Positions 1 through 12,143 of a DNA stretch of 64,000 bases are shown here, one piece after another; position 1 is the first letter of the stretch, and every line of letters begins with the position of its first letter. This DNA is from Artocarpus heterophyllus. Lineage: Eukaryota; Streptophyta; Magnoliopsida; Rosales; Moraceae. The notes beneath the pieces are model-generated. The model did no database searches. It was not told where the DNA came from and saw only the letters and a list, made by a program, of their open reading frames with translations. The DNA lies in the NCBI GenBank assembly GCA_025403435.1, contig CM046350.1:25855661-25919660 (forward strand), given 5' to 3'. The position numbers and the translations under genes are program-made.

Positions 1-450
1 TAAAGAGTGAAATACCATAGAATGGCTCAATAGAATTATGCCGCCAAATAGAGAAAACTATAGAGCTAGAACAACATAAAATTTCTAGAAGAAATAAGTA
101 CATGAAAAACTAGAACCATGATCTCAAGATAGATAAAACGTAGTTAAGCCTTTAGAAACCCTTTATCAGTAAAAGGAGCAGTGTTGTTTAGCTCTTTTTG
201 GAAGTGCATATTACACTCAATGTTATGAGATTTAGACCTAGAATAATCATCATCTCATAGAAGGGGTATGATCACCTGATTTACTTCTATATATCACGAT
301 AGTATGTTGGATATCTTAGAACAAACATGTAAAAAAAAGGAGGCAATAGTATGATCCTTATATGTTAAGGGACCTAATGTACCTACTAATTTAGAATCAC
401 GAAGAAATTTTAAAGTAGAAAGATAATAACCCTTCGGGTTACCTTAATAA
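1..450 (+). pseudogene. Degraded 3' end of a Ty3/gypsy (chromovirus-like) pol
   Basis: No open frame survives. Short in-phase scraps resemble the integrase C-terminal/chromodomain end of chromovirus pol. One is the run M-A-Q-stop-N-Y-A-A-K-stop-R-K-L at about 22-60. Others are a decayed version of the 'H-x-V-F-H-V-S-M-L-R-K' block at about 208-240 and an N-H-E-E stretch near 392-405. The call depends mostly on position: a typical pre-LTR motif and a long LTR follow in the same orientation. Similarity is by eye and weak; the rest of the element lies outside the window. Confidence 0.35.
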
Positions 451-1006
451 ATTGGAGAAAATCATAATAAGACACACTAGTTTTTGTGAGAAATTGCCCA
501 AACAATTTAGATGAATGAATCAAGACTAGAAATAGCTCTTGACCTAAGGAAGGACACAAGAGCAAGAATGTAAAGAACCTCACGAATATAGAAAATGAGA
601 TCAATTTCTCCTTATCCACATACCCAAGAGGAATGAGACATGTGCAAGATAGAGATGAAAGGATAAGTTAAGTTGTAATAAGCCTTAAAAGAATTAGAAT
701 AAGTAGATAAGTACATTTTAGACTATCACTATTCTTGATGACTAAACGATAAGAATCTATAGGTGAAGCAATAAGAAGAAAGACTTGGGACCAATCCCCA
801 CGTGCTGGATTATGACCAGGATGCAAATACACAAGGGCTTAGTATGAAGAAGGCCATAGAAGGATAGGATTTCATTCCTTATAAAAATCCTTTAGGGTGA
901 AACCCCCATATGAAGAAAGCTTTGTAAGTATAAAGCTATGAAAGCAATAGAATGCCCTTAGTTTATCACAATTTTCGAGAACGAAAATTTTGTAAGGTAG
1001 GTATAT
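451..1006 (+). other. 3' untranslated region of the decayed chromovirus, with pre-LTR motif
   Basis: AT-rich and without coding potential. At 970-1006 it contains a sequence of the type 'AATTTTCGAGAACGAAAATT' followed by a G/A-rich run (GTAAGGTAGGTATA), then TGTAATG. In plant chromoviruses with long LTRs, a motif of this kind (AATTTCGAGGACGAAATT..., then AAGGGGGGTAG) lies just before the 3' LTR and includes the polypurine tract. The match is clear by eye but mutated. Confidence 0.4.
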
Positions 1007-4000
1007 TGTAATGTTTGAAAAAATTTAAGTAATTAATTAAGAATTTTTTCATAACTATACCATTAGGCTTGTAAGAAGCATAAGCCTATAGCTTAAGAGC
1101 ACCAATTTTAGTATGATAATTGAGCATTTCATCAATTTTACCCATACAATCTAAGAATATGAGTCAAGAGTTTTCTTAAAAGACCTAAACAATTTATTTT
1201 ATGCAAAGATTTGTGTAATTCCATGACTCTATGATTTAAAGTGAATTAGTATAATGACAGAGAAAATCCTAGAATTTAAATAATGTAATTTATATATTTA
1301 AGTGAAGGATTTTTCTTGAAAAATATCATGTGTAAATTTTGCGACTAAAGGATTTATGGAATCAATATCAATATTTCAAAATTCCATAGAAAATGTTCTA
1401 GTAAATCTATTTATTTTTGTGATAAAATAATTCGGTTAATAATTTCCAACATGATTTAAGGTGGATGAAATTTTCAATTCGTAAATAACTTGAGGTTTTA
1501 AATTATAAGAAATTTTCAAGTGTAGTACGGCATTAGTATTGTATCGAGAAGCACTTTAATGCATAGAAAATCCTTAATTGCCTATTATTTAAAAGTTAGA
1601 GTTACATAATTAGCATTTTTTGGTGAAAAATGCTATCAAAGTTTGGGAATTGACATTGTCAAAGATATATCAATACTGAGGTAGAGTGTAGACAATGTCA
1701 AGATTATATTTATGTAGTCTAGGAATAGATTTAACATTAAAAAATTAGTTTTTTATGTGATTTAAAATTTATAACGGTATTAACTCACCCCAATATTAGT
1801 TTTAGACTGTGTGGAACAAACTAGACAGAACCAAAAACCTATAGACAAATAGCTAGTTGCCCTAAATTAATTGAAATTTTATCTGCTTCCATGAATCAAG
1901 GGGTTCTTTGGGTAAAGTATGGGGACAAAGCCTTCATGGGTCAAAACGTTTTCCATAAAAAAGTGAATCTTGTTCCCTAAAAAATCCTTACTCCACACCA
2001 TTTATTGCAATTGGACATGACATAAATTAATGATGAAAAATTTTCCCTCCTTTCCTTAAGCACGAAAAAGTCCAAGATTTTGTCTTATTTAAGTGTTCTC
2101 GGAACACTTTAAAATAGACTTAGAAGGTAGAAAGAAAAAGTAACCAAGTTTAAGAAATTGTCTATAAATAGACCCATTCACAACAAGGCTTCATTTTCTT
2201 GATTCTCTCTCTCCATTTTCTTAAGAAAGAAAAATTTCTCCTCCCTTGTTGTCTCTAAAAACCAGTTCTTTCCTCCACATATTCTTTCATAATTCTCTCG
2301 AACTCATTAGAAATCATTAGCTAAAAGTTTAGCCAAAGGAGAAAACTTGGTGGAATCCCTCAAGGAGAAGATTTTCAAGGGTATGCTCTCTAAACTTTCC
2401 ATTTTAAAATTAAGCGAATAGTTTAAGATTTTATTTTAGTAAATTTAGCATGTAACAAGCTTTATTTATGCATATAGTATGGCTCTTGTAAATTTTCATT
2501 ACTGTAGTTTAATTTGTGCATGTTGGATATGAAAGGTTTAAATCTAGGTTATGGTCTTATGTTTAGAAATATTTTTAACTCACTTGAAGCTTAAAAATGG
2601 TCACTTTAAAGATTGAATTTAATGTATTTTTAAACCTAAGAATTTCTAAGTCACAGCAACCTAAATGATTGTATGTAAGATAATAAAAACTGGAATCTCA
2701 ACTCTAAAAAGAAGTTTTTGGTGTTTTTTTTTTGGTGTCCTAGTGATGTCACAAAAAAAATGTTGCAATATGGGTTATGACATCAGTTGCAACATTAGCA
2801 ACATAAAAGGTTTAAACATTTTATTTTTCAATTGGAAACTTTATTTTCTTGTTTAATAAGACCCATGTAGTAACTATAGAGCCATTAGTGGTTGTTTCCA
2901 ATACTTTTTCAATAGATGTTGTACTTCATGTCATATGTGAGGTTGCGACATGGGCTGTGACATTAATAGTGCAGGGTGGTTTCCGTTTAAATACTACTCA
3001 ATTTCTACTTCTAAGAGTTGAAACTACTTAGTTTATTGTTTTTTTTATTCTATAAAAATTTGTAATCTAATCGGTAGTGCTTTCAAGAACTTTTTCATTA
3101 GGTGCCATATGTGATGTTGCAACATGACATATAACATCAATAACGCAGATGTCAAAACCCATCTGGTTCTTTTTGTTTCTTAAGAATGAGATGCATAGCT
3201 TACTATCTTACATGGTTGTCACTACAACTGTAGTATAGTCTATGGTCACTGTAGAACTGTTTATGTTAGATGTCGCATAAGATCTTGCAACATAATTGTA
3301 CGACATTAATAGTGCAGCTTAAGTTTTTGGCTGAAATGACCCTTAAAAAATCCGGATCATAGTTTTTAGCAAAACACAAAAGTTTTAGGTCTCGGCGAAG
3401 CAATGAACTTTTGTAAAGAAAACTTTTGAAAATTATGCCTTTAAAAGGACCCTTTAAATAGATTTATTAGAAATGGTTTAATCGATAAAATTTACAAAAT
3501 CACTACAAACAATAATACTAAAGACATAAAATGAAGTTTTCAAAAACATGGAAGTTCTAGGCCTCGTCAGAAAGAGGAACTTTCGTAAAAGAAACTTTTA
3601 CCAAAATTGTCTTTAACATTTGGTTATAGTGATTTTTAAAATTGAGATAAGTATTTTTGATAATCATTTCAAAACGAAACGTCAGTTTAGTGACAGAATC
3701 ACTATTTACAACTAACAATTTAGTCTCTAATTTAAAAAAGGGTTTTCGGTAAAAATTTTACACATAAATTTTTCTACGAATTTAAGAAAAGTAACAAATC
3801 CTAGAAAATATAAGTTATGTTTCACTACATTATGATAGCGATTACAGGTCTAATGCCCGCACATACTTAGGAGCCAATTATCAAATCCAAATTTGCAATA
3901 GGTAATATCATAGAAGCTCTTAGTACCCAAAAACCATATTAGACCTAATGAATTGAATAGTAACCGGATATAGGTTTATGGGTCCAATAATACTATTCAT

Positions 4001-5377
4001 ATTCAAAATGGACTCTTAAGTATAATAATGTGCGCAACATAAGTAGAATAAGAGACTAGTGAGTCAAGTTATAAGAAGAACATAATTAATTAATTAATTA
4101 TCAAACTAATTGATTGATTATTAAGTTAACATGATTTAATTAAAGACAATTAAAGAAAATAAGCTAGACAAGAACTAAGAGTTAAGAGAATTTAATTTTA
4201 ATTAGTCTGCCTTCGTCTTTGATATGCTAAACTAATTAGCATAAAACAAATAATTCTGACACTCTTATTGGATGTCTTTTCTCATACTCTAGGAATAATA
4301 GATAAGAACATGGCAAGTTAGCAAAATCTATCTCTGGAAACTAAATAAGCAGGAATCTCGCCTACTACATGAAAACTACGGTATTCAAATAATGTGCTTT
4401 TACATGTTTTATAAATATGCGTTATCTGTATTGCAATATGACATGTATTGTATATGATGTATGCTATATAATAAATTATCAAGCATATTCATCTTGTGTT
4501 AGGAATAGTTGTAATTTATGTTATCAAACAATGTACAGTAACATGCCATATTGTATACATACAGTAAGAAAAATGCAATAAACAAGATGAGATAAGTTAA
4601 GTTAATAATGTCGTACTAAGTTCCCAACCCACTTGGAGGATTCAAGGCCTCTCGACTTAGAGAGATATGAAGATTTAGTTCAGTTCATGGTCTAGGGTTG
4701 TTGGGAACCTCACAAACCCTAACTTCCCAATGATCCCACGTAATAGGTACGTGCACATTAGGGCCCATTAAGTAGGACAATTTAAATATATATAACTTGA
4801 TCATAATGAAGCATAATCTGCTCACGCATATTTTTTAATAAATATTTTTAGCTTTGTTTTGGGAGATGTATGTTCCCACTCGTTGAGCGAAAGCTCATTT
4901 ATATATGTTCATGCTATAAGTAAATAACCTGTTAGCAACTTGTGATAGACGATGGCGAGCGGCGGACAAATTGTGGAAATAGGTATGGATAACTATTACA
5001 AATTACTTCTTCCACAATAGATTTAAAGTAAATTATATATTTATATATGTATATATGTATGTAAGAATAGTTTTATACAAGTATGATTAAAAAACAAGGA
5101 TTGTAATTTTACAGTTTCAGTTAGGTTATTTAAGACCAATAAATTACAATATACTTATATCAAAAGTTTAATTAAATAATTATATTAATAATTAGTCTTA
5201 GAAACATTTTGAAAAGATTCTTTTTAAATAAGGAATTGTTTTAAAGAAATTAATTTAACTAGTTAGTATTATGTTAAAAAAATTGTTTCGTAAATTCAGT
5301 ATTTTATGCCATAAATTAACAATACGATTATGTAGTTAAGTAACGGCCACGTAGGTATGGTCATTATAGGATGCTAA
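1007..5377 (+). repeat. Old long LTR (chromovirus-like), decayed
   Basis: It begins TGTAATGTTTGAAA..., which resembles the start of LTR C at 53290 (TGTAACGTCCCGAAA...). It probably ends near 5377 in a decayed counterpart of C's end. Landmarks run in the same order as in LTR C: a leader promoter (TATAAATAG at 2165), a pyrimidine-rich leader, a splice-donor-like GTATGC near 2381, an internal repeat block (2755-3320), and a 'TTGAGCGAAAGCTCA' block near 4882 (compare ACTGAGCCTTTCGCTCAC near 55032 in C). The right boundary is uncertain and no target duplication was identified. Confidence 0.4.
2755..3320 (+). repeat. Degenerate ~175-bp-period repeat, four units
   Basis: A core of the form GTTGCAACATGG....TGACATTAATAGTGCAG recurs four times, near 2761, 2940, 3115 and 3282, about 167-179 bp apart. 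The units have diverged. They lie in the old LTR at roughly the position held by the palindrome array in LTR C. Confidence 0.5.
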
Positions 5378-5777
5378 AGGTTATTGGGTAGTAACTAAAG
5401 GATATTTTTGGTATTTAATATAGATTGGTATGACATGATGTATTGTAACATAGTTTGCAAATATTTATTTGACATACTACTTTGTATAGAGTCTTTATAG
5501 TTGGTTGTAAGTCCCTCCACCCTAATCATAGGTTAAAGGTTTAAGTCACGCTTTGTAACACCCACCTATTTTTATGAAACAGATTATGTTAAGTTAGTAA
5601 CGATGTTAAGTAATTTTATTAATAATTTATGATATATGAACTATTTATTTTAAGTGTTATGAAAGGTGACGCTCGCAAGGAATCGATGTGCTCAAGTGTT
5701 CATGTTAGTTACAATGTATGTTTAATTATGATGCAATGATGACTTGAATGCTATAATGTATGGTATTTTAAGGACAG

Positions 5778-5905
5778 TTCGGCAGGTTGGACTTTCAAGT
5801 TCGACAGGCCGAAAAGTCTTCCAAGAATCAACAGGCCGATGGAAACCATCGATAGGCCGAACTTTGTAGAATCGGTAGGCCGATATAGAGAATCGATAGG
5901 CCGAT
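5778..5905 (+). repeat. 5' palindrome array of LTR A (six units)
   Basis: Six variants of TTCGGCAGGCCGAA start at 5778, 5800, 5827, 5848, 5871 and 5892 (spacings 22, 27, 21, 23, 21). Each is an inverted repeat with a 2-bp centre; several show C-to-T changes in the CpG positions. Confidence 0.8.
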
Positions 5906-6392
5906 AACAACTTATGAACAATTAGCAGAAATCTCTCCAAATTTGTGATTGAGATGATTACAATGATTGGATGGTTTAATGTGGTTAATTGACATATCTA
6001 TGGATTAATTTCCTCATTTAAGGAAATGAAATCATTGACTTTTATTGATTGAATGTAATTGTTAATGGTTTCCTATTTTTAGAGGGAAAATTATGGAAAG
6101 ATAAGATGATTTGTTTAACTTTCCCTCTTTTCTCTCCATTCTCCACGTGAATTAATCCAAGATTAGTCAAAACAATTTTGACATAATTGAGGGCATTGAA
6201 ATTTTCTTTTACGTTATCCTCATTCACATAAACGCTCCTCTCTCTTTAATCTTCTGAGACGTTTCTTTTCTCTTTTCACTTCTTCTTCACGTTTTTCTCC
6301 TCCTTTCCTCTCAATTCCTCTATTATTATTTGAAAAATATATTGAGTTTCCATTGGGGTTAAGTTCAAGGATTTTGAGAAGAAATTTTTAAG

Positions 6393-8367
6393 GTAAGAAC
6401 TCTTTTTTTTTTGGTAATTTTGAAAAGCATTTCTCCTTCTCAATCTGTCTGCTGTAACTTTGTCTAAGTATTTTATTTTGTTCTAAATTTTTAATATGAT
6501 GTTCATATGTGTGTTATGTTAATGTTCTTTCAATTTTCAAGTCATTTCAATTTTTCTAAATTAAGTTATGAATTTTCTACCCTCTACCACTCACAGTAAA
6601 ATGTTGTTGTTTGGTTAAGATGCATAAAAATGTGATTTTTGTTCAAGGGGTAAATGTGCTTTGTTTGCTACGAAATTTGGTAAGAATGTTCATGTATATG
6701 TTATGTTATGGGCTGCAAAGCTTGGTAATGTTTTGATGAGTGAATTATGTGTTATGAAATTTCTATCGAGACTAGGTCAAGAAACTATTTTAACAATGTT
6801 AATATTGGACTTTTGTTTTATGTGATGCTTTATATGTTTAAATGATTTTATTGATGTTGAAATAATTTTATGATATTGAATTAGATGTTAGTATGAATTT
6901 TTAAAATTAAAATATATGAGTTTTAATTGTTAGAAAATGTTTTCAAAAGATTATTCATTGCCTTACTATTGCTGACAAATTTCATGTTTGAAATGTATGG
7001 TTTGTTTTTAGATACTTAATGTAATTTTAATGACTAAAGAAAAATTATGGTAATATGTTTATGTATTAACTTTACCCCTGTTAAGTATGGTGTCTAAAGT
7101 ATGTGTGAATATTAAGTTTTTAAGTCCTGAATCCATGTAGGTTAGTGAAGTGTATGTGATAATGATTTTATGTTTTTGATGATTATGGTTATGGATGCAT
7201 GTTATGAATTATGTTTACAAGAGATGAATGTATGTGTGATGTTATATGGAATGGATGTTTTATTCTATAAAGATAAGTATTAATTTTATTTGTATCTTTA
7301 AATGAATGAATGGCATGAACACTCAAAGGAACGAGCACATCGAGACCGCGACGTCCTCACCAATACATATAAGGTTAAGTAAGCTAGCTTCTAAGGTAAG
7401 TACATTCTTACCTGCAATATGATATGTTATAAAGGTTTGAAAATATGTTCTTGATGATATCTATGATGGATTTTATGATGGTTTCATATAAGGGCCCGTT
7501 TGGTAGAGGTATTCGAATTATGGTGATTTAGATTCTTTTTAAATAGTAATGTGATTTGGATTGTAATTTGAGTAATGTGATTTAAGTTATAATTTGAGTT
7601 ATTGTTTGGTTGATAGAGTATTTAAAATTAGATTTGGATAGAATATTGAAATATGTGTTTGGTAAGTATTAAGGAAAGCAACGGTAAAGTATTGGCGAAA
7701 GCGAGAATCTCCTGCCAATTGCAGGAATCACGCGAGAGGTATTCAATCCCACTGTAGCATGAGCACTGCAGTGCAGCGAGAACACCCTAGCACAGAACTC
7801 TTGTGATTTGACTGAAGAGTTCTAAAAAATGATTCAAGGGATTCGAATATTACAGCCACCAAACAGGCATTAATGACATTCTCATTACTCAGATAAGGAT
7901 TTGAGCTACACTAGTTACTAAAGTAATCCAACCAAACGACCTCTAAAGTTTCCTTATGAAATATTTTGATGTTCATAAAGTTATGCATGTATGATGATGA
8001 TGAATTTTCAAGCCATGAAAAATTATGTAAATATATGTATCATCTAATAAGTGTTGCACACCAATGTTATGATGTGATATGTTATGATGTCATGTTTGGT
8101 TTAGGATTAGCTACCATTCTCCTTTCATGACGGCGCGCCTACGATGATGATTATGGTGCAACACTTGGGCCCTTAAGATGAAATGGAATAAGTTTTAATA
8201 TGGTCAATATAATGAAAGATATGTTTCTATGAAAATATGCTTTTTGCACTATTACATTATGATGATGACAATGATGATGATGAAGATGTTTATGAAATGT
8301 TTTTAAATTGTGAGAATTATATGTACTTACTAAGCTTTAGCTTATTCAAGTTTATATCATGTTGCAG
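6393..8367 (+). other. Possible leader intron inside LTR A
   Basis: The donor-like site TTAAG/GTAAGAAC lies at 6392/6393. The acceptor-like site CATGTTGCAG/ATAAGGG ends at 8367. Both are conserved in LTR B (donor at 45800, acceptor ending 47513). The donor follows a pyrimidine-rich leader-like stretch (6225-6310). Splicing is an inference. Confidence 0.3.
7489..7946. mobile_element. Tourist/PIF-Harbinger-like MITE nested in LTR A
   Basis: The element is 7492-7943 (452 bp). The left end GGGCCCGTTTGGT pairs with the right end ...CCAAACGACCTC as an imperfect terminal inverted repeat. A TAA trinucleotide flanks both sides (7489-7491, 7944-7946), as expected for PIF/Harbinger elements. LTR B has an uninterrupted sequence at the matching place near 47090, so the unoccupied state is visible in this window. 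No transposase is encoded. Confidence 0.75.
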
Positions 8368-8639
8368 ATAAGGGTAAGAAAGTCATAGATTAGGCAGAGG
8401 ACATGGGAAGGCGTGTGAGCATAACGAAGATGAATTGTAACCGGAAGAACGCCAATGAAGCAATTTTTTACGATTTAAGCTATGGTTTAATAATTTGAAC
8501 TTATTTTTATGATGTGTTTTAAAGAATACAAGAACTATGTTTTATTATTTTATTTTATCATTTTAAGAATTTGATCTTCTGCATTTTGAAAAGTTGAATT
8601 TGTCTTAAAATTTAGTTTTCTAAAAGTTTTTGGCTCTGT

Positions 8640-8831
8640 CGTCCTACCGATCTTCATTGTCGTCATGCCGATGTAAGAATGGTCGGCCTGCCGATTTTAT
8701 TTTCGGTCTGTCGAACTTTGAAAGTTTTAAACCTTGTTTTGTAGAGCCTTTGCCAGCCTGCAGGTTAACGATTTTCGGCCTACCGACCATGTTCAGCCTA
8801 CCGAAGTCTCTAGTTCGGCCTGCCGAACTGT
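8640..8831 (-). repeat. 3' palindrome array of LTR A, inverted
   Basis: About eight variants of the reverse motif (TTCGGCCTGCCGAA) occur. Their TGCCGA/TACCGA cores start at 8645, 8666, 8689, 8709, 8759, 8781, 8799 and 8821. The spacing is mostly 18-23 bp with one double step, and nearly matches the 3' array in LTR B. Confidence 0.75.
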
Positions 8832-8981
8832 GGGAGCAAATAATCTTAAATGACGTGATGTTTCATAAGTTATGATTTTACTATTTGGTATATTTACTTT
8901 ATTAAAGGATATTTATGATCAATTTAATATTCAATTGAATTATTAATATGTATGGATTATATTATTGAAAGTTGTAAAAAA

Positions 8982-9004
8982 AATATATATATATATATAT
9001 ATAT
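8982..9004. repeat. (TA)n microsatellite
   Basis: A simple AT dinucleotide run near the end of LTR A. Confidence 0.95.
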
Positions 9005-9146
9005 GTATGGATCCTGGTTAGGTTTTCCTTAACTACGTTTACAATTAAAGTTTCAAATAAGTTAAATACAATTAAAGTTCTAAATAAGTATATAATGTAT
9101 AAATGTAACGACATCTATGACGTCCGTAAGGGGGTGTTACACGCTT

Positions 9147-9384
9147 AATCTTACTCAAAAGTATATGGTATTTCCCCTCCCCTTATATAAAAAAAAGTTA
9201 ATTTTTTTATTATATTTTGTATGCATATTTTTTAAATACTTTATGAATATCATTAAAATTCTATAATTATTATGTAACCTTAAATATCATATATAAACGT
9301 TATATATAAGAGAATAATATTTAAGAATGGTAATTAAAAAGTGAATAATATATAATTAATTATTTAATTACGTATAAATCTTTA
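9147..9384. other. AT-rich intergenic sequence
   Basis: Nothing recognisable. Continues from the target site of LTR A into the next probable LTR. Confidence 0.5.
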
Positions 9385-10992
9385 ATTGTACGCTACTAGT
9401 GCAGATCAGATTGAGAATGGAACGATCTTATTTAGACTATTATTGTCGTGAGTCATTAAATAAGTCACTAAGCATAAAGAGATTATGCAAGACTAGGGCA
9501 TGATGTGATATGAACGACTAAATATTTTTTTTAGAATATAGCAAGTTTTAATCACATAGACTGATAGTTATATATAAGATTGTCTTAATCCTAAGTTATT
9601 AACAGGCTTCTATTAATGATATTATGTCTTTTTATTTACTCTATATGGGTTCGAATATTTAATCCAATCCTGTATTTTTGGAGACATAGTAAAGTAAGTA
9701 GTAGGAAATATTAATATTATAAGATAGAATCCATTCCTTCTTTAATGAGAAGTAGATAAATTTTTCTCTTGAGTGTAAATTCAAGTCTTAAATAATATGA
9801 GCACTCAATTCATGATTTATTATTCATTAGAAAATCAATGACGTTCAAGGATGAAGAAGTAATTAGAGAAGTTAACAAATTTTATTTAGCTCTAATTATG
9901 AATTATTTCTGGAGGATCAATTTATATGCAATAACTATATTAATTAGACTCTAGAAAATAAGTAATTACATTTTACAATTTCAAGCATGCAAATTATTAG
10001 TAGAGTAACATTCACATTAACAAAAGAGTAATATTAATTAAAGATTTTAATTAATATATTGGTTTTACTGAAGCTTGAAATTATGGGTCCATTAGTCCCT
10101 TTGCCATCCTTGTAAATACTGTTTGGACAAATGAAATTATTAGATTAATTAATTAATTTAGAATTATAGAATTCTAAACTAAATTATACTTAAAATAAAT
10201 TAATTATAAATTAATTTATAGTTATTAAATAATGAGATTATTTAATAATAAATCAATAATCATTAATTTTGGAAGACACACATAATGAGTCCCACTGTTG
10301 TGTTTACACATACTGCAGCAAGGAAGGGTTCCCTGTACAATCCAAGACTTATTTACTAAGTTTTCTTTTTCTAGAAGTTTTTGATTGTGATAAACATGAT
10401 TTATTTAAAATTGAAAATTTAAATTATAGAAACAAATCAGATTCGGTAACAAGCATTATCTCTTTCTATCCTGACAAGTGATTGGTGCCACAAACACAGA
10501 GATTTACTATGTGTGGCACCATATGTAGATAAGGGAAAGGGAAACTTATCTTTATTATTTTTATTAAATATGTGATGTTTAAAATTGAAATAAACATACT
10601 CTATAAATAGAGACCTTTTTCTATTTATTCTACATACAATTGAAAGTCTTGGTGAGTTTCATTCCCAACCTCACTTTGCTCACGCATTGAGTTTATTGGC
10701 AGGTCAAAGAGAAAAGAGTGATTTTTAGAAACCCTAATTTCTTTCTACACCCATACGTCCGTCCGATCGGTGCCGAGGGACTAGGCGAAAAAGAGGGTGG
10801 TTTCATAAGAATGTCTTTCGCGTTATTAGATCTTCGACCTCTTTGCTTCAACCAGATAAGCATAAATTTATATATTTTTAGGCGTTAAATTTATCAATTT
10901 TATAGCGTTGTTTTATAAAATTTTTATTATATACGTTCCACCTCTACCACATTTCTGCATTTTTTCTCAAAAAATATTTTAGAAAACCAACA
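9385..10992 (+). repeat. Probable old solo LTR (copia-like)
   Basis: Features typical of an LTR are present. The right end reads ...AACCAACA (10992). A promoter-like CTATAAATAGAGACC lies near 10600, with a leader-like stretch after it. A GC-rich 'GTGCCGAGGGAC' segment lies near 10771. The pentamer CTTTA stands immediately after the right end (10993-10997) and also at 9380-9384, two bases before a TG start. That is suggestive of, but not an exact, target duplication. No coding sequence was found. Confidence 0.35.
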
Positions 10993-10997
10993 CTTTA

Positions 10998-11987
10998 ACC
11001 TTCATTGAGTATGGAAATTAAGTCCTAATCATAAACGTTCATCAAAGTTAGGATGGAAACAATAACTAATGAGACACATGTGATCTATTTAGAATGCCTA
11101 TACATTTCATTTAGTCTTAAAAAAAGAAAAATATTTCAATTTCATACCATAGAAAAGAATAAAAATATTATTGTAAATGACTTTTTAAATAATTTTGTTG
11201 GCTTATATGTATATTTTAATTGTTATAGGGATCCAAATTTTGCCTCTATCATTCTAAATGAAATGGAACGCTCAAAAGGGCTCAAAGGGAAATGGCATGT
11301 GTTAGACTCCATAAATTTTTGAAGAGCTCAAGAAGTACACTAAACATCAATTCATCAAATACATACATGGCTTCAGTGATGAAGCCAACTAAGAGCCGTC
11401 CTGCCCGGTTGGCCCATTTAACTAGTTTTTAAAATTATTGTTTTACCCGACTTGTGTTTAATATTTAGGACCCGTTTATTGCGTGGTTTAAATTACGGTT
11501 TAAATCATTTTGTTATAGTATTTTTTCTCATAAAAATTTAAATCTTCATTCAAATACTCTATTCAAATACTCGAACCAAACAAACCATTAATCTCCTGAA
11601 TTTTTTTATTTCATACGCCACCTTACTATTTTAAACTTTTTCTTTACACCGCTAATCTGATTTTTTGCCTTTAATTGCACTATACTACTCTATATATATA
11701 TAATGTCTATATTTTAACTTAAACCTATTATTTTATAATTTTGACTCTAAACGAGCCTTTTCAACTAATTTTCTGCCTTCATCACTGCATGACTCTTTGA
11801 TAAAATCACCATAATTTTATAAATAATCAACTAATGTTGAGAATCTCATAACACCAAAACTACCTAAAATACACCCAAAAAAAAAAAAAAAATCAGGTAA
11901 AACGCACACACAACCACATATTATTGTTTAGGCTAATTTATTTCAGTAGTTTATTATTTAGGTACACGCTTCTCTATCTCTTAGAGC
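10998..11987. other. Intergenic sequence upstream of the SDR gene
   Basis: AT-rich and without a convincing gene. It holds a small MITE-like segment (about 11468-11590) and an A-rich run near 11878. A short open frame at 11053-11322 has no recognisable protein features. Confidence 0.5.
11468..11590. mobile_element. Small MITE-like sequence
   Basis: The left side GGACCCGTTTATTGCGTGG resembles the reverse complement of the right side (...CGAACCAAACAAACCATTAA). The style is the GTTTGG-ended MITE seen at 7492. Ends are poorly preserved. Confidence 0.35.
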
Positions 11988-11993
11988 CACGTG
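11988..11993. promoter_or_regulatory. G-box (CACGTG) upstream of the SDR gene
   Basis: A perfect CACGTG within GCCACGTGCC lies about 150 bp before the SDR start codon. G-boxes bind plant bZIP and bHLH factors. A single hexamer is weak evidence of function. Confidence 0.3.
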
Positions 11994-12143
11994 CCTAACC
12001 TTTAACGTGACTGAGGAGGTTCAAAGAATAAATGCAGCGAGTCGGGAGCTTTTAAAGTCCCTGTAAAACTGACATATTAATCATCATCCTTTCCTTTCCT
12101 TGTTTTTCATAAAAAAGAAAAAGAAAAGAGAGAGAACGAGACA

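Larger units (their letters stand above)
5549..9146 (+). mobile_element. Solo LTR A (Ty3/gypsy, probably chromovirus) with target duplication CGCTT
   Basis: The element is 5554-9141 (3588 bp). It begins TGTAACACCC and ends GGGTGTTACA, so it has the TG...CA ends of an LTR within a short inverted repeat. It is flanked by an exact 5-bp duplication, CGCTT (5549-5553 and 9142-9146). There is no internal coding region, hence solo LTR. It is related along its length to LTR B (44956-47976) but carries a 452-bp MITE that B lacks. It contains two palindrome arrays, a conserved GACGGCGCGCCTACGATGATG block near 8129, a TA microsatellite, and splice-site-like signals. Clade assignment is inferred; the ends and duplication are read directly. 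Confidence 0.85.

Noticed and set aside
5778..5905. CRISPR-like array (regular short repeats)
   Set aside because: Plant nuclear setting inside an LTR; units are palindromes only 21-23 bp apart with no unique spacers and no cas genes.
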